Part shown: positions 19,384 through 31,900 of the stretch, piece by piece | Layout: each line of letters begins with the position of its first letter | Position numbering within the stretch: the stretch's first letter is position 1 | Assembly: GCA_026929865.2 (NCBI GenBank) | Contig: CM049406.2 | Location: 23,811,501 to 23,875,500, forward strand | Length of the DNA: 64,000 nt | Direction: 5' to 3' | Origin: Hyperoplus lanceolatus | Taxonomy: Eukaryota > Chordata > Actinopteri > Uranoscopiformes > Ammodytidae | Position numbers and translations under genes: made by a program | The notes under the pieces: model-generated | The model's database searches: none | What the model was told of the DNA's origin: nothing | Seen by the model: only the letters and a program-made list of their open reading frames with translations

Positions 19384-21195
19384 TTTTATTTAACCTTTAT
19401 TTATACTTGATATTTCATTGAGGGGTGACCCTCATTTACAATGATGTTGAGAAACAAATGTCAAGAAACAAAAAACTAAAATACGAACACAATATACAAT
19501 ACAAATACACAACAAGCTGGTAAAGAGAAACATCCCAGACAGAGATGTAGAGTGACTAGGAACAGAATTAAGTTGGTAAGTACAACATAGTCTAATTAAA
19601 ACAGTTACAGCCAGAGTTTGGCAGATTCAAGACAGCATGTTTAAATTTGCTAAAGAATATCATGGTATTCATTTTAATTTGTTGCTGTAAGCTGTTCCAG
19701 GAGTCAGGGGCACTGAAGCTAAAAGCTGTCTTTCCTAGCTCAGACCGGGCTTGGGGAACATGAAGCATAAGCATGTCAGTGGAGCGGGTCTGATAAAGCC
19801 CATCTAAAATTTGCAGCAATTCTGTTAAATAACGAGGAAGCTTCCCGGTCAAGGCTTTGTAAATAAAAATTTGCCGATGTGCATCACGTCTTGCTTTAAA
19901 AGAGGAACACCCAACCTTTTCATATAAAAGACAATGGTGTGTGTCATAAGCATCTCCTGTGATGAATCTTAAAGCAGAGTGAAACACAGAGTCTAGGAGT
20001 AAGACATCAATGTGATGCATGCCGATAAACCACATCACCATAATCAAGGACAGACATGAAAACTGCCTCAATAATCCTTTTCCTACTAAATAAAGGGAAG
20101 GAGGTTTTGTTCCTATAAAAATAGCCAATTTTTTGTCGTGGTCAAAAAACAAGATTTTTTTATATGAAAATTAAAAGTGAGTTTATCATCTAACCAGATT
20201 CTGAGATATTTGTACTCTGTGACTCTTTCAATTAAAAATCCATTCTTCGTAAAAATATTAAAATCATTCAAATTTGTAGTTCTTGCTCTGGAGAAACACA
20301 TACATTTGGTTTTGTCTGTATTAAGAACAAGCCTGAGGTCCACTAGACAGTCCTGCAGGGTGTTAAAAGAGCTTTAAAGGTTCTGAATAGATTGGCGCAC
20401 CGAATCATAAATGCAATACAGCACTGTGTCGTCAGCATACAAATGGGCGTGACAGTTTTTTAGCAATGAAACAATGTTATTAATATAAATTGTGAAAAGA
20501 ACTGGTCCTAAAATTGAGCCCTGTTGGACACCATTTGTAACAGTTAAAAACTCAGATTGGCATTTTCCGAGTTTAACTGACTGCTGTCTATCAGAGAGAT
20601 AGTCCCTTAACCAGCTACATGCAGAATGATCAAAGCCAATTTCATGCAGCCTCTTCAAATGGTGTTCCACAGTATCAAAGGCCTTTGAAAGATCAGTGCT
20701 GCACAATGCTTTTTCTTGTCTAAGGCTAAAACTATGTTGTTTATAACCAAAGTCACAGCAGAGACAGATCCCAAGGTCAAAGACAATAGCTGAGACTATT
20801 TTATCTATTTTATTTGATAAAATTAAATCGATTAAAGTTGATTTTGCTGGGTTTTTTGGGTTGGGTCTTGTGGGCTGAGTTATTAATTGTGTAAGATTAA
20901 CATTGCTACAGATTTCTTTGAAAGATTCAGAGGTACCAGAAAGCCAGTCAACATTAAAATCACCCATCACAATTACCTCTCTATTTACATAACAGGAGAG
21001 CATATGTGCGAGATTGTTTAAGGAGCTAGTAACAGCTGAAGGGGGCCTGTATACACCAATTACAACAATACAATCATTTGACGATAAAGATAATTCTAGC
21101 GCGATACGATAAATTCAAAACAATTTGGAACAGAGACAGCATGTAAAATTATTACAGAATAACAGGATTGAAATTAGTTTTTCCAGTGAAATATG
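19384..21195 (-). pseudogene. Rex1-like (CR1/L2 group) LINE, decayed
   Basis: Read on the minus strand: endonuclease C-terminal part (VYRPPS near 21045; VMGDFNVDWL; STLIDLILSNK), an internal deletion, then reverse transcriptase (TDLSKAFDTVEHHLK, NGVQQGSILGPVLF, catalytic HLYADDTVLY), a stop near 20374, then LVLNTDKTKCMCFS and the C-terminal region RQIFIYKALTGKLPRYL ... SAPDSWNSLQQQ ending at 19592. The 3' UTR finishes with AATAAAGGTTAAATAAAA at 19384. Several frame breaks make it inactive. The C-terminal part and 3' end match the fragment at 12006-12468. Confidence 0.85.
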
Positions 21196-22583
21196 TGTGT
21201 GTCACCCATAGTTGAGATGAGGCAGGCGAGTAGAAAGGTTTGGTGTGGCTCCTGGTAGACCTGGTTACTCATAAATAACACGTATTGTCTGAGCAGCACT
21301 TTATCCATGCTGGTAACACACAAGCCATTTCTCGGTTGCCCCGTAGTAGCCTGAACATGAAAAGTGTTTCCCAGTCAAACCAGTAATGAGAACAATACCT
21401 CTACTGGTAGGTCTTATGTCCAAAATCAGGTCATGGAAACACATGTATTCTGCAATATGTCAAGGGTACACACAAAGAAAAATATGCACGCTTACATTAA
21501 AAAGCAGATACTATTGCATCAGATCATGCGCATAAATAAAATACCTTATAAATATTCACATGCTCTTTATACTGGCAATGTCTTGAATGCAATTGGCAAT
21601 ATGTTCAAGCAAATTCATACACAAAACAAAAACATTTACATGTAACACATCAAACCTGGCAGAAACCTTTTCTAAATTCATAAAAGTAATTGTAAAGATT
21701 TAAACAATATATACAATAACTTATATTGTACTCTGATGAGTTGTACGAATATTAATCAATAACAATTAGAGAAACGTGTGGAAATGTTGCCTTTGAAATA
21801 ATTATGCTTCAGTATATAGCTGAAATAATTGTAAAGTAAATGACTAATCTGCTTCATCCCTGGTCATAAATACCACAGAATAGATAGTCCATCTTGTATT
21901 TTTCCCCATGCTTCTCTCTGTTGACTTTCATTTTCACCTTCGGTTCCTTTCCAGACAAATGCTTTAGCTTTTTAAACAGGAGCCGTGTGTGTGTTATCAT
22001 TCTTGGCCGTGAAAGCCTGTTAAAGTTGGCACTTGGCGCTGTACAATAGTAAATGAGCAAGTCTGGAAATGTTATGCATAATATTATACAATATTGTTTA
22101 CACAATAAATTCATTCTCCCGATAACAAATAGAAATGCTTTGGAGACAGCTAATGGCATATCCAATGCATAAAATGCCGTTGTACCATTTATATGATAAT
22201 TCCATTGTTCAACCGAAACATTTACCTCAAACAAGTCGATCTCATCACCTTTTGCTTCATCCAGTGGAATGTTTTGTTGGTCCTTTCTTAAAATGGAATT
22301 TGAGTTCCTGTAGCTATTTTTGCAGTCTGGAAGGGTTCCAGATGCAGTTGCAGAATGTGCAGCATATAAGTATGTTTACTTTTCTCTAAGTACGTCTCTT
22401 AAGGCTTGTCACGTAGCCTTTGGTCACATGGTTCTGTCCATACAGGACAATGACATTCCCTGCAACTTAACGATAATATCTTTCCATTCGTGGTGAAGAC
22501 CTTCCCATCTGAAGTTCAAATGGGCTACTTACTTATATGTACAGACGAGGGACAATGTAAAGGAAAAGCAAACACAAAGTCTC
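21196..22583. other. Intergenic DNA downstream of nmur1, including its probable 3' UTR
   Basis: AT-rich, no gene seen. The part adjoining 22584 should contain the receptor's 3' UTR on the minus strand; I could not settle a polyadenylation site. Confidence 0.5.
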
Positions 22584-23092
22584 CTAACAAGGTGTCGTTG
22601 GGCTATCACAATCCTCTGGCACATCTTTAGCTCTCCTTGGCATATACTCTTCATTTCTTTGAGTTCTACAGAGGAGCTCATTCTCTTTATGAGTTGCATT
22701 TCTCTCCTCATGTATGACATTTTCCTTGAGCTTGTCACCCATCTGTCTAGTAGGAAGTTCCTGGACATCCTTTGGCCCAGCGGTCCATTTCACACTGTTG
22801 GTCATTTTGTCTCTCAAGGTGCTGCGTTGGGTCATCTGTAAGCTGGATTGTTGTCGGGGCCAGCTTTTGGAATAGCAAGTGATGTGACTGAACATTTCTC
22901 TGAACCTGGTGGACATGAGGCTGTAGAGGATGGGATTGATGGCAGAGCTCAGGTAGAAGCAGACTCCAGAGATGATGTGGACCAGCTCGAAGACCTGGTG
23001 GTGCTGCGTGGACCAGGTCTCAATGAAGCTCCACATCAAGCGGTCCACATGGAAGGGAGCCCAGCAAAGACAAAAGACAACCACCAGCACAC
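22584..23092 (-). other. nmur1: nmur1 coding exon 3
   Basis: 509 bp. Encodes TM6 (VLVVVFCLCWAPFHVDRLMW), TM7 (VHIISGVCFYLSSAINPILY) and the cytoplasmic tail up to the stop at 22584. The acceptor is GTCCAG|GT. Confidence 0.85.
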
Positions 23093-26000
23093 CTGGACAG
23101 GCCAGATGGACAGTTTAAAGGTCAATGGTACTCAACTGGGCAGATAGATTGACAACAGGCAAACAGAAGCTTTCACACAAATACATATTTTATACACCCA
23201 TGATATTCCTAGACATGTTGAAATCACTTAATTCATTGACGACAGGCAACCTGACAATACTATTGCTTCTCCTTTTGAAGCATAACTTCTATTGCCCCCA
23301 ACATAAGTTATTGCATAGTGCATAACTTCTGTTGCCCCCATTAGGAATTCTGAGGAATTACAACAACACTGACTCACCAAATCTACATGAGATAAGCCTT
23401 TTCAGGGCTGTACAGTGCGACAGTTTTGATCGCATTTGCTACTGAAATTGATCACGTGCGATGATGAATACAAGTCCAGTCGCACCAGTGCTAATGAGCA
23501 GATGCTGTCTGTTTGAGACACAGAGGAGCTATGCAAAAATACTGCTTAGAGAGCTCTACATTAACACTCCCCAAATGCGGGTGAATGTAGTCTTAGGCGA
23601 GTAAGTTAGTTATTAAGTCTACCCTCCACTTTGGCTGGTGAAAGATGTGTGCTCGGGATCTGTGCTTGTGCGGCGATTATGGCGTCTAACTTCACCAACG
23701 GTTAAAACAGGAAGGAGACGGCTCTCTTTACATTAACGCAGTCAAGTTAGTGCGTGTGCAAACAGAACATTTCCTGTGCGCCTTCACAATAAAAGTCGGT
23801 TACTAGCCAAATGCGAGTTGACTCTTATTTTGAAGCAGGTAAGAACAGGAAGTTAGCGCTTCACAGCCCTGCAGTCAACCATGGACCTATAAAGAAAGCA
23901 GTCAAAAGCAGTAACTATCTATGATTTAAACAAAGATTGACACAACCTAACTTGGCCTAAATTGTATAACTATGTTTACTAATTTATTTAATAGGCTATA
24001 TGTTCAATGTTTTAAAGTATGGTTTTCATTAAAAGAATGAAATGTTCTAAAAATGTTTGTTATTATAACCTGCAATTTTCATTTTATTTGCTTCTTTTAT
24101 TTGCTTTTTTGCTTCTTTTATTCGCTTTTAAATGTTTTATAATGTGTTTTATGTATTCTTATCTTGCCCCTGTAAAGCACTTTGAGTGGCCTTGTGTCTG
24201 AATTGTGCTATATAAATAAACTTGCCTTGCCTTGCCTTGCCTTGCCCTTGCCTTATTATTAGCCTAATATAATAATGATATGTTTATAAAAAATATATAG
24301 GTATAGACATTATTTTTATAGTTCTATGGGGGGGAAATAATTCTGAATCAGCAAAAAAATTGCCATTGGCAGGTTAGACTCTTTTGTCTAAATTGCAATC
24401 AGTGCACCCCTATTAATTTTTCTACAATTATTACTGCACACTAGGATATCATATTCATTGAGAATCTCAAATAAAACCAAGATGACATGCTCAAAGGTAA
24501 TTAGAGCTAAATGCAAGGGTTAGGGTCATGCAAGTTTTTGATCATATTTGTGTGCTACCAAATTTATCTTTGTGCTACTGAATTTTTTTGCTTGCTAGCA
24601 CCAGTGCTACCACTTTAAAAAATAAGCGTACAGCCCTGCTTTTGGTGATCGAACATGGACTTTAATCCTTCTTTTGTATGCCTAGGTTCTTTATTCTCAG
24701 TAGAATCAACAACTGAAACACTTCTTGGGTTTTTTTCTGAGATCCTGCCCGAAAGTCTGTGGGCGACACCAGTTTGTAAACGCTGACATACTGAGTTAAT
24801 AGGCTTAATCAACTTTTTGTCAGGTAATTTGGCAATGTATAGCCGCCATTCATTCATATTAAAAAGTTAAGCACTACCTAGCAGCATAGAGAAAAAAACT
24901 AGACAACACCTACACAGCATTTTGGTGACTTGCAGGTTACGTTTTCTTAGCTTCTGCTTGTTGGACTTGCAAAGACTTGCAGGTCCATTGCACCTGTTGT
25001 CTACCAGGGTCAACATCTTCTCCTTGTGCAACTGCAAGCCAATGAGCAGGTAGAGAATGCTAATGATCAGCATGGGGAGCAGGAAGAAGAGCACAGTGGA
25101 AATCAGGATGATCCGGTTGTATATCCAGGTTGGCTTCACCACATCTGTGAATTGAAATGTAACAGGGGGGGAGTAGATTTGTGAGAATGACCCTGATCCC
25201 AGGTACACCATGGGAATTATAGCTTAATAGACCACTACAAAACCTCTTAGCTCTTTTAGGCCTCACTGACAGAACAGGTAAAGTCAATTGGTCGGAGCAC
25301 CATTTTGGTCCCACCAAAAATAAGTCAACAACTATTAAATGGATTGCCATTGAATTTTATACAGAGTTTTATACAATTTTATATATCATGGTCCCCAGAA
25401 GTTGAGTTCACTGACTTTTGTGGTCCTGTGACTTTAGAAGGGGATCACATTGGCAGACTGTGATTTGTTGTATTTAATATAGATAATATTAGAATTTGGT
25501 TCAGATATTCATGGTGCTCCAGAAGATGAAATTTCCACTTACCCAGTAGGTATTTCAACATCTATATTCAATATATATATACAATGTACTACAGACATCC
25601 ATGGCTACCCTAATGACTGAAGTTGTCTCTTGACTTTTCCTGTTGTATCACCTTCATGTTGGCAATTTTGAGTGAAATGTATCAACAACTATTGGATGGA
25701 CAGATATTTTTTTTGTTTATCATCGAATACTTGCAAAATTAATCCTCAGCTGTAATTTGTGTTAAGTGCAATTACAAAAAGTAAACCATTCCAACACACT
25801 TACCATTGGCACGTTAGCATTGTCATTGTTAAGGTGCGAACACACTGCACTCCGCTGCGTGGCGAGTTTACATACAAAGTCAATGTATTTCACGCAGCGC
25901 CGCGCGAATGGGCGGCCGATGGCGAGCGGTTCAAGCGGCGGCCGCCGCAGGAGTTGAGAATATTGAACTTTTTGCCGCAGACCGCGCCGCACCTCTGTTG

Positions 26001-27002
26001 CCTGTGTACAGCTATCAGTTTTGCTCTTTATGAACCAAGTTAGCACCGGTTTGCTTGGGTAAAGCACCATCAATACAGCAGACTGGTCCCCTCAGCACCA
26101 GTTAGCACCAGCACCAGCATATCCCCCATGGCATATCCCCAGAGTAGAGAAGGCTACTCGGTCGGGCGGCGGGCGGCGGACACAATATGACCCAATATGA
26201 TCACGCGGCGCGGAACCCTGCGATTCGCGCGGCCAACCGCCGCGGAGTGCAGTGTGTTCGCACCTTTAGTCTCTAAAAATCATTTAGGATAATTTTTTTC
26301 AATTCCATACGTACTGCAGATCACTGATCGAGGAAACTGTCGCCCAAACTTTGGGGGTAGCATCTCGATCCCGTGCAGACTGGTGTTGGGCACAGCACAC
26401 AACATGGACATCACCCACAGCACCAAGATGACCCTCTTGACATGGGCACGTGTGGTTAAGTGCCTGACCTTTAGTGGGTGCACCACGGCCACGTAGCGCT
26501 CCACGCTCAGCGCTGTCACGTTGAGGATGGAGGCGAAGATGACGGTCTCAAAGAGGAAGGTTTTAAAGTAGCAGCCACCCTCCCCGAGCAGGAAAGGGTA
26601 GTTCTGCCACAAATCATAGATCTCTAGCGGCATGCCCAGCAGCAGCACCAGTAGGTCAGACACGGCCAGGCTCAGCAGGTAGTAGTTGGTGGGCGTCTGC
26701 ATCACCCTGTAGTGGCAAATGACCGTACAAGTCAGAGCGTTGCCCAGGACCCCCACCAAGAAGATGACGATGTAGATGAGACAGATGGGAAGGAATTTTG
26801 GGGACCTCGAAAACCCCAGAAAACTGGCCATGTAGTCCGCCTCGCTCAAGCACAGGTCAGCCATCTCTTGTTCTGTAGCGTTAGCCAACACCCAGCTGAT
26901 ATTCATCCCACACAACACAGCAGCCTCGGGACACCCCGGCTCGATGAAATCTGTGGTACCATTTGTGAGAAGGGCGGCAAGGGAGCAGTTCGGCTCCGGC
27001 AT
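22584..27002 (-). CDS. nmur1: Neuromedin U receptor 1-like GPCR (3 coding exons)
   Basis: Three exons join in phase: 27002-26315, 25144-24914 and 23092-22584 (688+231+509 = 1,428 nt, 475 residues plus stop). Introns are GTACGT...CACAG and GTAGGT...CCAG; both are phase 1 and create codons AAT and TGT. The protein has an extracellular N-terminus with four N-glycosylation sequons (N5, N14, N34, N41), seven membrane segments, a conserved Cys144 after TM2, the ERY motif at 168-170, CWAP in TM6 and NPILY in TM7, and a long Ser/Thr/Arg-rich tail. Family signatures: TPTNYYLLSLAVSDLLVLLL, LNVTALSVERYVAVVHPL, PNTSLHGI and VKPTWIYN. LNVTALSVERY, TRAHV and SLMSxRFRE favour NMUR1 over NMUR2. Such receptors bind neuromedin U/S at the plasma membrane and signal through Gq. 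Both introns are full of transposons. No coding break is visible, so I read it as functional. Confidence 0.88.
23403..24638. mobile_element. hAT-like element, CAGGGCTGTAC inverted ends
   Basis: CAGGGCTGTAC at 23403 is inverted at 24628-24638 (GTACAGCCCTG). The target duplication is imperfect (only CTTTT is shared on both sides). No transposase frame. It contains a LINE tail at about 24010-24250. Confidence 0.65.
24010..24250 (+). mobile_element. L2-type LINE 3' end with CCTTG tail
   Basis: The sequence CCCCTGTAAAGCACTTTGAG ... AAATAAACTTGCCTTG matches the 3' end of the L2 fragment at 35215-35325. It ends in repeats of CTTGC, the tail type of this LINE group. Confidence 0.75.
24914..25144 (-). 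other. nmur1: nmur1 coding exon 2
   Basis: 231 bp, from VVKPTWIYN through TM5 (IILISTVLFFLLPMLIISI) and the basic third intracellular loop to QVTKML. Acceptor TTCACAG|AT, donor T|GTAGGT. The reading frame continues past the donor for a few codons before a stop, which is intron. Confidence 0.85.
25240..25765. repeat. Fish interspersed repeat in nmur1 intron 1
   Basis: Contains the words CAACAACTATTAAATGGATT, CATGGTCCCCAGAAG and, again near 25683, CAACAACTATTGGATGGA. I recognise this as a dispersed fish repeat of unclear class; ends are approximate. Confidence 0.5.
25832..26265. mobile_element. PIF/Harbinger-like MITE, TTA target duplication
   Basis: Inverted ends of 24 bp, perfect (outer part AGGTGCGAACACACTGCACT), flanked by TTA at 25829-25831 and 26266-26268. 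The interior is GC-rich with GGCGGC runs, in contrast to the AT-rich intron around it. It lies 49 bp from the exon 1 donor site. Confidence 0.8.
26315..27002 (-). other. nmur1: nmur1 coding exon 1
   Basis: Encodes residues 1-229 and the first base of codon 230: N-terminus, TM1 (about 72-96) to TM4 (about 189-207), and the start of extracellular loop 2 with its cysteine at 229. The donor is A|GTACGT. The ATG at 27002 is the only start giving a full N-terminus. Confidence 0.85.
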
Positions 27003-27399
27003 GTTGAATTGTCAAGAAGGCTATTCGGCTTCTAAACCTAATGGAATGAATAAAGAAGAAAGCATTTGAATTTTAAAGGGGCACTCAGTCGATTTTGACA
27101 AACTTAGTTCTGTTTAATCATTACGAGAAGTACTACTCGGTCTGTAAAAACAGTTGTTTAAGGTTTTTTATAGCTCTGGAGGGAGCTCACGGTAAGCTTA
27201 GCTTGAGGCTTGTTTCTTGAGCAGTTTAAAACAAAGTCTGAGCATCAAACTGTAAGAGTAGAGTTTAAAAGATCTCGGCATTGAGCATCAAGGTAGGCTA
27301 TGAAGAAAGATGCTAGCAAATGGCATCATATTTTGTAGCTTGACCCATACTAAAGGTTTAAAGACAGTTTATCTCACTATCTAAACTATCTTAGATACA
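27003..27399. other. Region upstream of nmur1 start codon
   Basis: Should contain the 5' UTR and perhaps promoter of nmur1 on the minus strand. I see no TATA box or CpG-rich stretch that would place a start site. Confidence 0.4.
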
Positions 27400-28133
27400 G
27401 GTAACACTTAAGAATAATGTTCTTTATAAGTGATTCATAATTTATATAGAAGTCATTAGATAAGGATGAACTAATCATTGATAAAACGGTAATATATATT
27501 TTGTATATATGTGTAGATGAATCATATGTGCTATGTTAAGATGTCACAAATGTGTTGTAAGTTATGTCACAACTTCAGCCAGTATTTAGTTTGTTTTTCC
27601 TGGATTCCTTTCTAACTTTCATGTCATTTCAGACCCGGCCACTCCCTCCTGCTCTGCAGTCCCTGTTAATTGCATTCACCTGGCTTGCCCTTACTCACCT
27701 GCTCCCCATCTGCTAATCAGCCCCTCAGTTTATATACCAGTCCATTTCCCTCAGTCACTTGCCAGATTGTCCTAGTGTCAAACCTAGCACTCCAGCATTC
27801 AGATATCATCCTGTGGTCTGATCCTGCATGTTCGTGTTTCAACCTGTCTTTTGGACTTTTGCTTTAGATTACCTTTTTGCCTGCCCCAACTGGACTTGTT
27901 GCCACGCTGTTTTACTACCTGGTTTGTCATCCACTTCCTATTAAACTTTGTTGCTGCACCTGAACTGTTTTGTGTCTTGCAATTGGGTTCTTGTCTGTCT
28001 TTTTCCTGAAACCCTGACAAGTTATCTATAAAGCTTTTAGTCAATCATGAAATGCTCATCAACAAATCATTGATAAATTACTCACAAATCCTTTACAAAG
28101 ATTTCTGCATCCCCCTATACTTAAGTGTAAACC
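27400..28133. mobile_element. MITE with GGTAACACTTAAG-type ends, split by solo LTR
   Basis: GGTAACACTTAAG at 27400 is inverted at 28119-28133 (CTTAAGTGTAAACC). The interior is AT-rich with no coding frame. It is interrupted by the LTR at 27565-28019. Confidence 0.6.
27565..28019 (+). mobile_element. Solo LTR with 5-bp target duplication
   Basis: 455 bp, starting TGTCACAAC and ending ACCCTGACA, flanked by AGTTA at 27560-27564 and 28020-28024. The TG...CA ends and the 5-bp duplication identify a solo LTR, left by recombination between two LTRs. It lies 0.6 kb upstream of the nmur1 start codon. Confidence 0.88.
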
Positions 28134-28944
28134 ATTCATCAGGTACACATGTGCAGTAGTAGGGCTGTCCCCCAATGCATGTGATGGCAATTTTTATTGT
28201 AACTATGTACTTTTTAGATATTCACTTTACATATAAATGTATATGACTTTAAGGGAGGTTTTCCTGAAAACCCAGATGGTCTACGAGGAATGTTTATTGT
28301 GGGCAATAAGTTTCTTGTCCTCTGGACAAATAGTGTAAATGGCCAACCACAATATACGTGAGATCATCTGCTCGCTCAAACATACGGACTAGGATTAATA
28401 GTCTGTCTTTACGTTTGTTGTTCAGTGGCAGAATCACCTCTGAGGTTTGTGGTTGTCTGTCCCACGCTGAATCTTATATTCAGTGACTGTCACAAAGACA
28501 AATGTTTTGTACAAAGTTATAGATATGTCAAAATGACCACAACAATTTACATAGTGGATTTTAATTATTGAATCTTTCCTATAGTCGACTAATTGCCAAA
28601 TGTTTATTATCAGCCTATTATACTGTTGTTACGAATGTAAAACCAACTCAAGCTTTTAATCAAGCTCCTGTGTGTGTGTGATAACATGAATTATTATGCC
28701 AACTCAATATGGCAACTGAGAATATGGAACTGTTGCCAAAACTTTAAAAAAAAACGCAATCATCAAATCGCTCAATCCACACTGCTCACAATTTTATTGA
28801 CTATTTTGATAGTAAAATTACCAATATTAGAAACCAAATCAGTTAATTCGGTACAATGAACTGCATGATGGCTGCGTGTAAGCGGTTTACTTAATAACTT
28901 TGAGCCTGTTGCGTATGGAGAACTGACTCAAATAGTCAGACTCA
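28134..28944. other. Intergenic DNA with hAT-like fragment
   Basis: TAGGGCTGTCCCCC at 28160 and GTCGACTAATTGCC near 28585 are words typical of fish hAT ends, but no closing inverted repeat or 8-bp duplication could be set. No gene. Confidence 0.35.
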
Positions 28945-31900
28945 AATAGTCAAACTCAAAACCAACGACCTGCCTTCTTGATCCCTTGCCTGCCAAATTG
29001 TTCAAAGAACTCTGGCAAACCCTGGGTCCTACAATGCATGATGTCAACCTTTCATTAATGACTGGTACTGTTCCCACTTCCTTTAAGGCTGCGGTGGTGA
29101 AACCCCTTCTCAAGAAACCCAATTTGGATCCTGATCTGAGTAATTATCGCCCAGTGTCAAATTGGCCATTTTTATCAAAAATACTACAACGTGTAGTGGT
29201 GCAACAGCTCTCGGATCAACTTTTCGAACCGTTTCAGTCTGCCTTTAGGGCACGACACTCGACCGAAACCGCACTCACTAAAGTAGTTAAAGGGGACATA
29301 TTATGAAAAACCAAACATTGCCGGTGTTTGGGCATACTGTTTAGGTTATTGGCGTCCCTACCAGCACACACAAGCTTCAAAAAGACAAATATGTCAGTTT
29401 CTTCTGGGACACTTATTTCGAAAAAGGGGGGATTTGAAGGTTTCTTCCAAAAAACAGCAGTAGGCCTATTACATGATCTCCAGTGTAATGTACACATCGA
29501 CAGGAATACTGTAAGTTGTCTCTGCTGGTGTTTGTTTCCTGTCCATTATATTTCAAAAAGCAAACAGTATCACTCAGAACTTGTTGCTTATCGAGCCAGG
29601 GCTATACTGAATTTGTTGTAGCTTTGCCATAACAGATGTATGATGTAGGCCTATACATGTCAGCTAGGTTACATGATGTAATATTGATGTGCCATGTTTT
29701 ACAGGTGTCTGAGTGACCTGATGGAGCCGGACGGAGCCACCAAGACCGTCACACTATCCGTTCCTTCAGAGGAGGATGTGTTCACTGGGTGGGACAGATG
29801 GTCTTCTTCAGGGCCCAACAACAACTGGACAGTTACATAAAAGTTATGGCTTTGATTCTGTTTGATATGTACACTTCATATTTTCATTCCACTGGCTATG
29901 AATAAACTGCTTTATTTTTAAGGATGTTTTTGGTCTTTTTAAAATGTAATGATACTGTTTTATCAGAGAAAATCTTCAGCGAGATGAAAGTGTGAGTTTC
30001 AAGTAATCCTTTACTACAGGTAGCAAACAGTCACAGTAAGCAACACAATACATTTTTTAACGGTAACTTTATTATGAATGAGTTATCACAATACAAATGA
30101 TACATTATCTACTAGATATTGAAATGTTGTCAGATAATTTGCAGCTCTGACAAACCTAAAGCATAATTATTTCAACCATACATTTTACAAAAGATAATGC
30201 CTTTCCAGTGAATCTTGACATGATTCAGGATACATTCTTTTCCATTATGGTTACTGTACATTTTTACATGTCAACTCAGTATCGGTTCACAACCAAAGCT
30301 TTTTCACGCCACTGGGCTGTAGATCATAAAACGTAAAACAGGGTGTATGTTACCAGTTTAGAGAGTTTATGCATAAATACTTAGCTCAATTTATGTTATT
30401 GACTGACATAATTAAACAGTATTTACCTGAGGATAATGTCAGGGAAATCAGAAATATTGATGCCATTTTCACAGTTTTCAGCTCAGACTTCTGTCTGAAC
30501 AGGTTCAGTTGTACATCTTTTAGTTTAGAACTGGTTAGTGTGCCGATATTTGTGGTAGAAATGAAGCTAAACATGTTTACATTGGTCTCCATGCTGCATT
30601 GGCCAAAAGTAAACAAAACTGACAGCTGGGCGTGTGCCATGCCCATGTCGGTAGGTATAGAGTAAATGAGCAGGGCGGTGCATGCACGCCCATGTAGATC
30701 TGACCAGTCAGAGCAGACTAGTATTTTGCGAAGGGGGGTAAGCTGTCAAAACCTACCTTTTGAGATAGAGGGCAGAGAAGGCTGGAAAAGGCGATGAAGA
30801 AATGGGAAATGGTAGAAAACTATTGGGTTTTTTGAACAATAAACCATGAAAACCTTTTCTAGTAGACCTTGGAAATACACCTTTAAAACCGAGATTTTGC
30901 ATAATATGTCCCCTTTAATGATACTCTGTTGATGATGGACTCCAATACGGCCTCGGTGCTTCTATTGTTGGACCTCAGTGCAGCGTTTGACACCATCGAC
31001 CATGACATACTCCTGGATCGGCTGGAAAACCTGTTTGCCGTTACAGGGCCGGCCCACGATTGGCTGAAATCATACCTATCCGGTAGAACTGAAATACGGA
31101 GTACCTCAAGGGTCTGTTCTCGGACCTCTGCTTTTCTCTTTGTATGTTTCTCCGATTGGTCAAATTATTCGTAGCTTCAGGGTCAATTTTCACTGCTATG
31201 CGGATGATACTCAACTCTATGTCCCGGTCAAAGTTAACAATGTTACTCAAATCGCTAATTTAGAGGCCTGCCTATCCGCTGTTAAAAGCTGGATGTCGCA
31301 AAACTTTCTGCTCTTAAATTCAGAAAAAAATTAATTGTCATTAATCAGTCCCGCACATGTTAGAAATCAGCTTGAGCAACTGACAATTAATTCCGACAAT
31401 TGCGTTATCTCTCAAAGCTTAACAGCAAGAAATATTGGTGTTAAGTTCGACTCCAACCTGTCCTTTGATCAAAGAGATTACAAAAACTGCATTTTTTTAC
31501 TTACGGAACAAATCAAAAATACGATCCAGTCTGTCCATGGCTGATGCGGAAATATTAATACACGCCTTCGTATCTTCTCGGCTTGACTATTGTAACGTAC
31601 TACTGTCTTTGTTGCCCATGGCAAGTACTTGAAGCTTACAAAAGGTACAAAATGCTGCGGCGAGGCTTTTGACCAGAACTAGAAAATACGACCACATCAC
31701 CCCCGTTCTTGCGTCGCTCCACTGGCTCCCGGTTCATGTCAGATCCGAATTTAAGGTGCTGCTATTGACCTCTAAGGCATTAAATGGGCTTGCACCTTCA
31801 TATTTGTCTGACCTTATTGCGCGGTATGCCCCATTACAGGTACTACGGTCTACGACTGCAGAGCTCCTGTCTGTCCCCAGAGTTAAGAAAACTGCCGGCA

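Larger units (their letters stand above)
23270..24880. mobile_element. TTAA-type repeat in nmur1 intron 2 (approximate ends)
   Basis: The outer parts (about 23310-23400 and 24640-24876) match 41214-41437 and 46150-46172 of a TTAA-flanked element: the shared words are GAGGAATTCTGAGGAA, then GTAGAATCAAC and TGCGTAACTT-like ends. Its right end lies within about 40 bp of the exon 2 donor site. It is split by a hAT element. Confidence 0.6.

Noticed and set aside
24615..24857. 80-residue minus-strand frame near nmur1 exon 2
   Set aside because: Lies in intron 2 within the TTAA element; splice sites and phase exclude it from the receptor.
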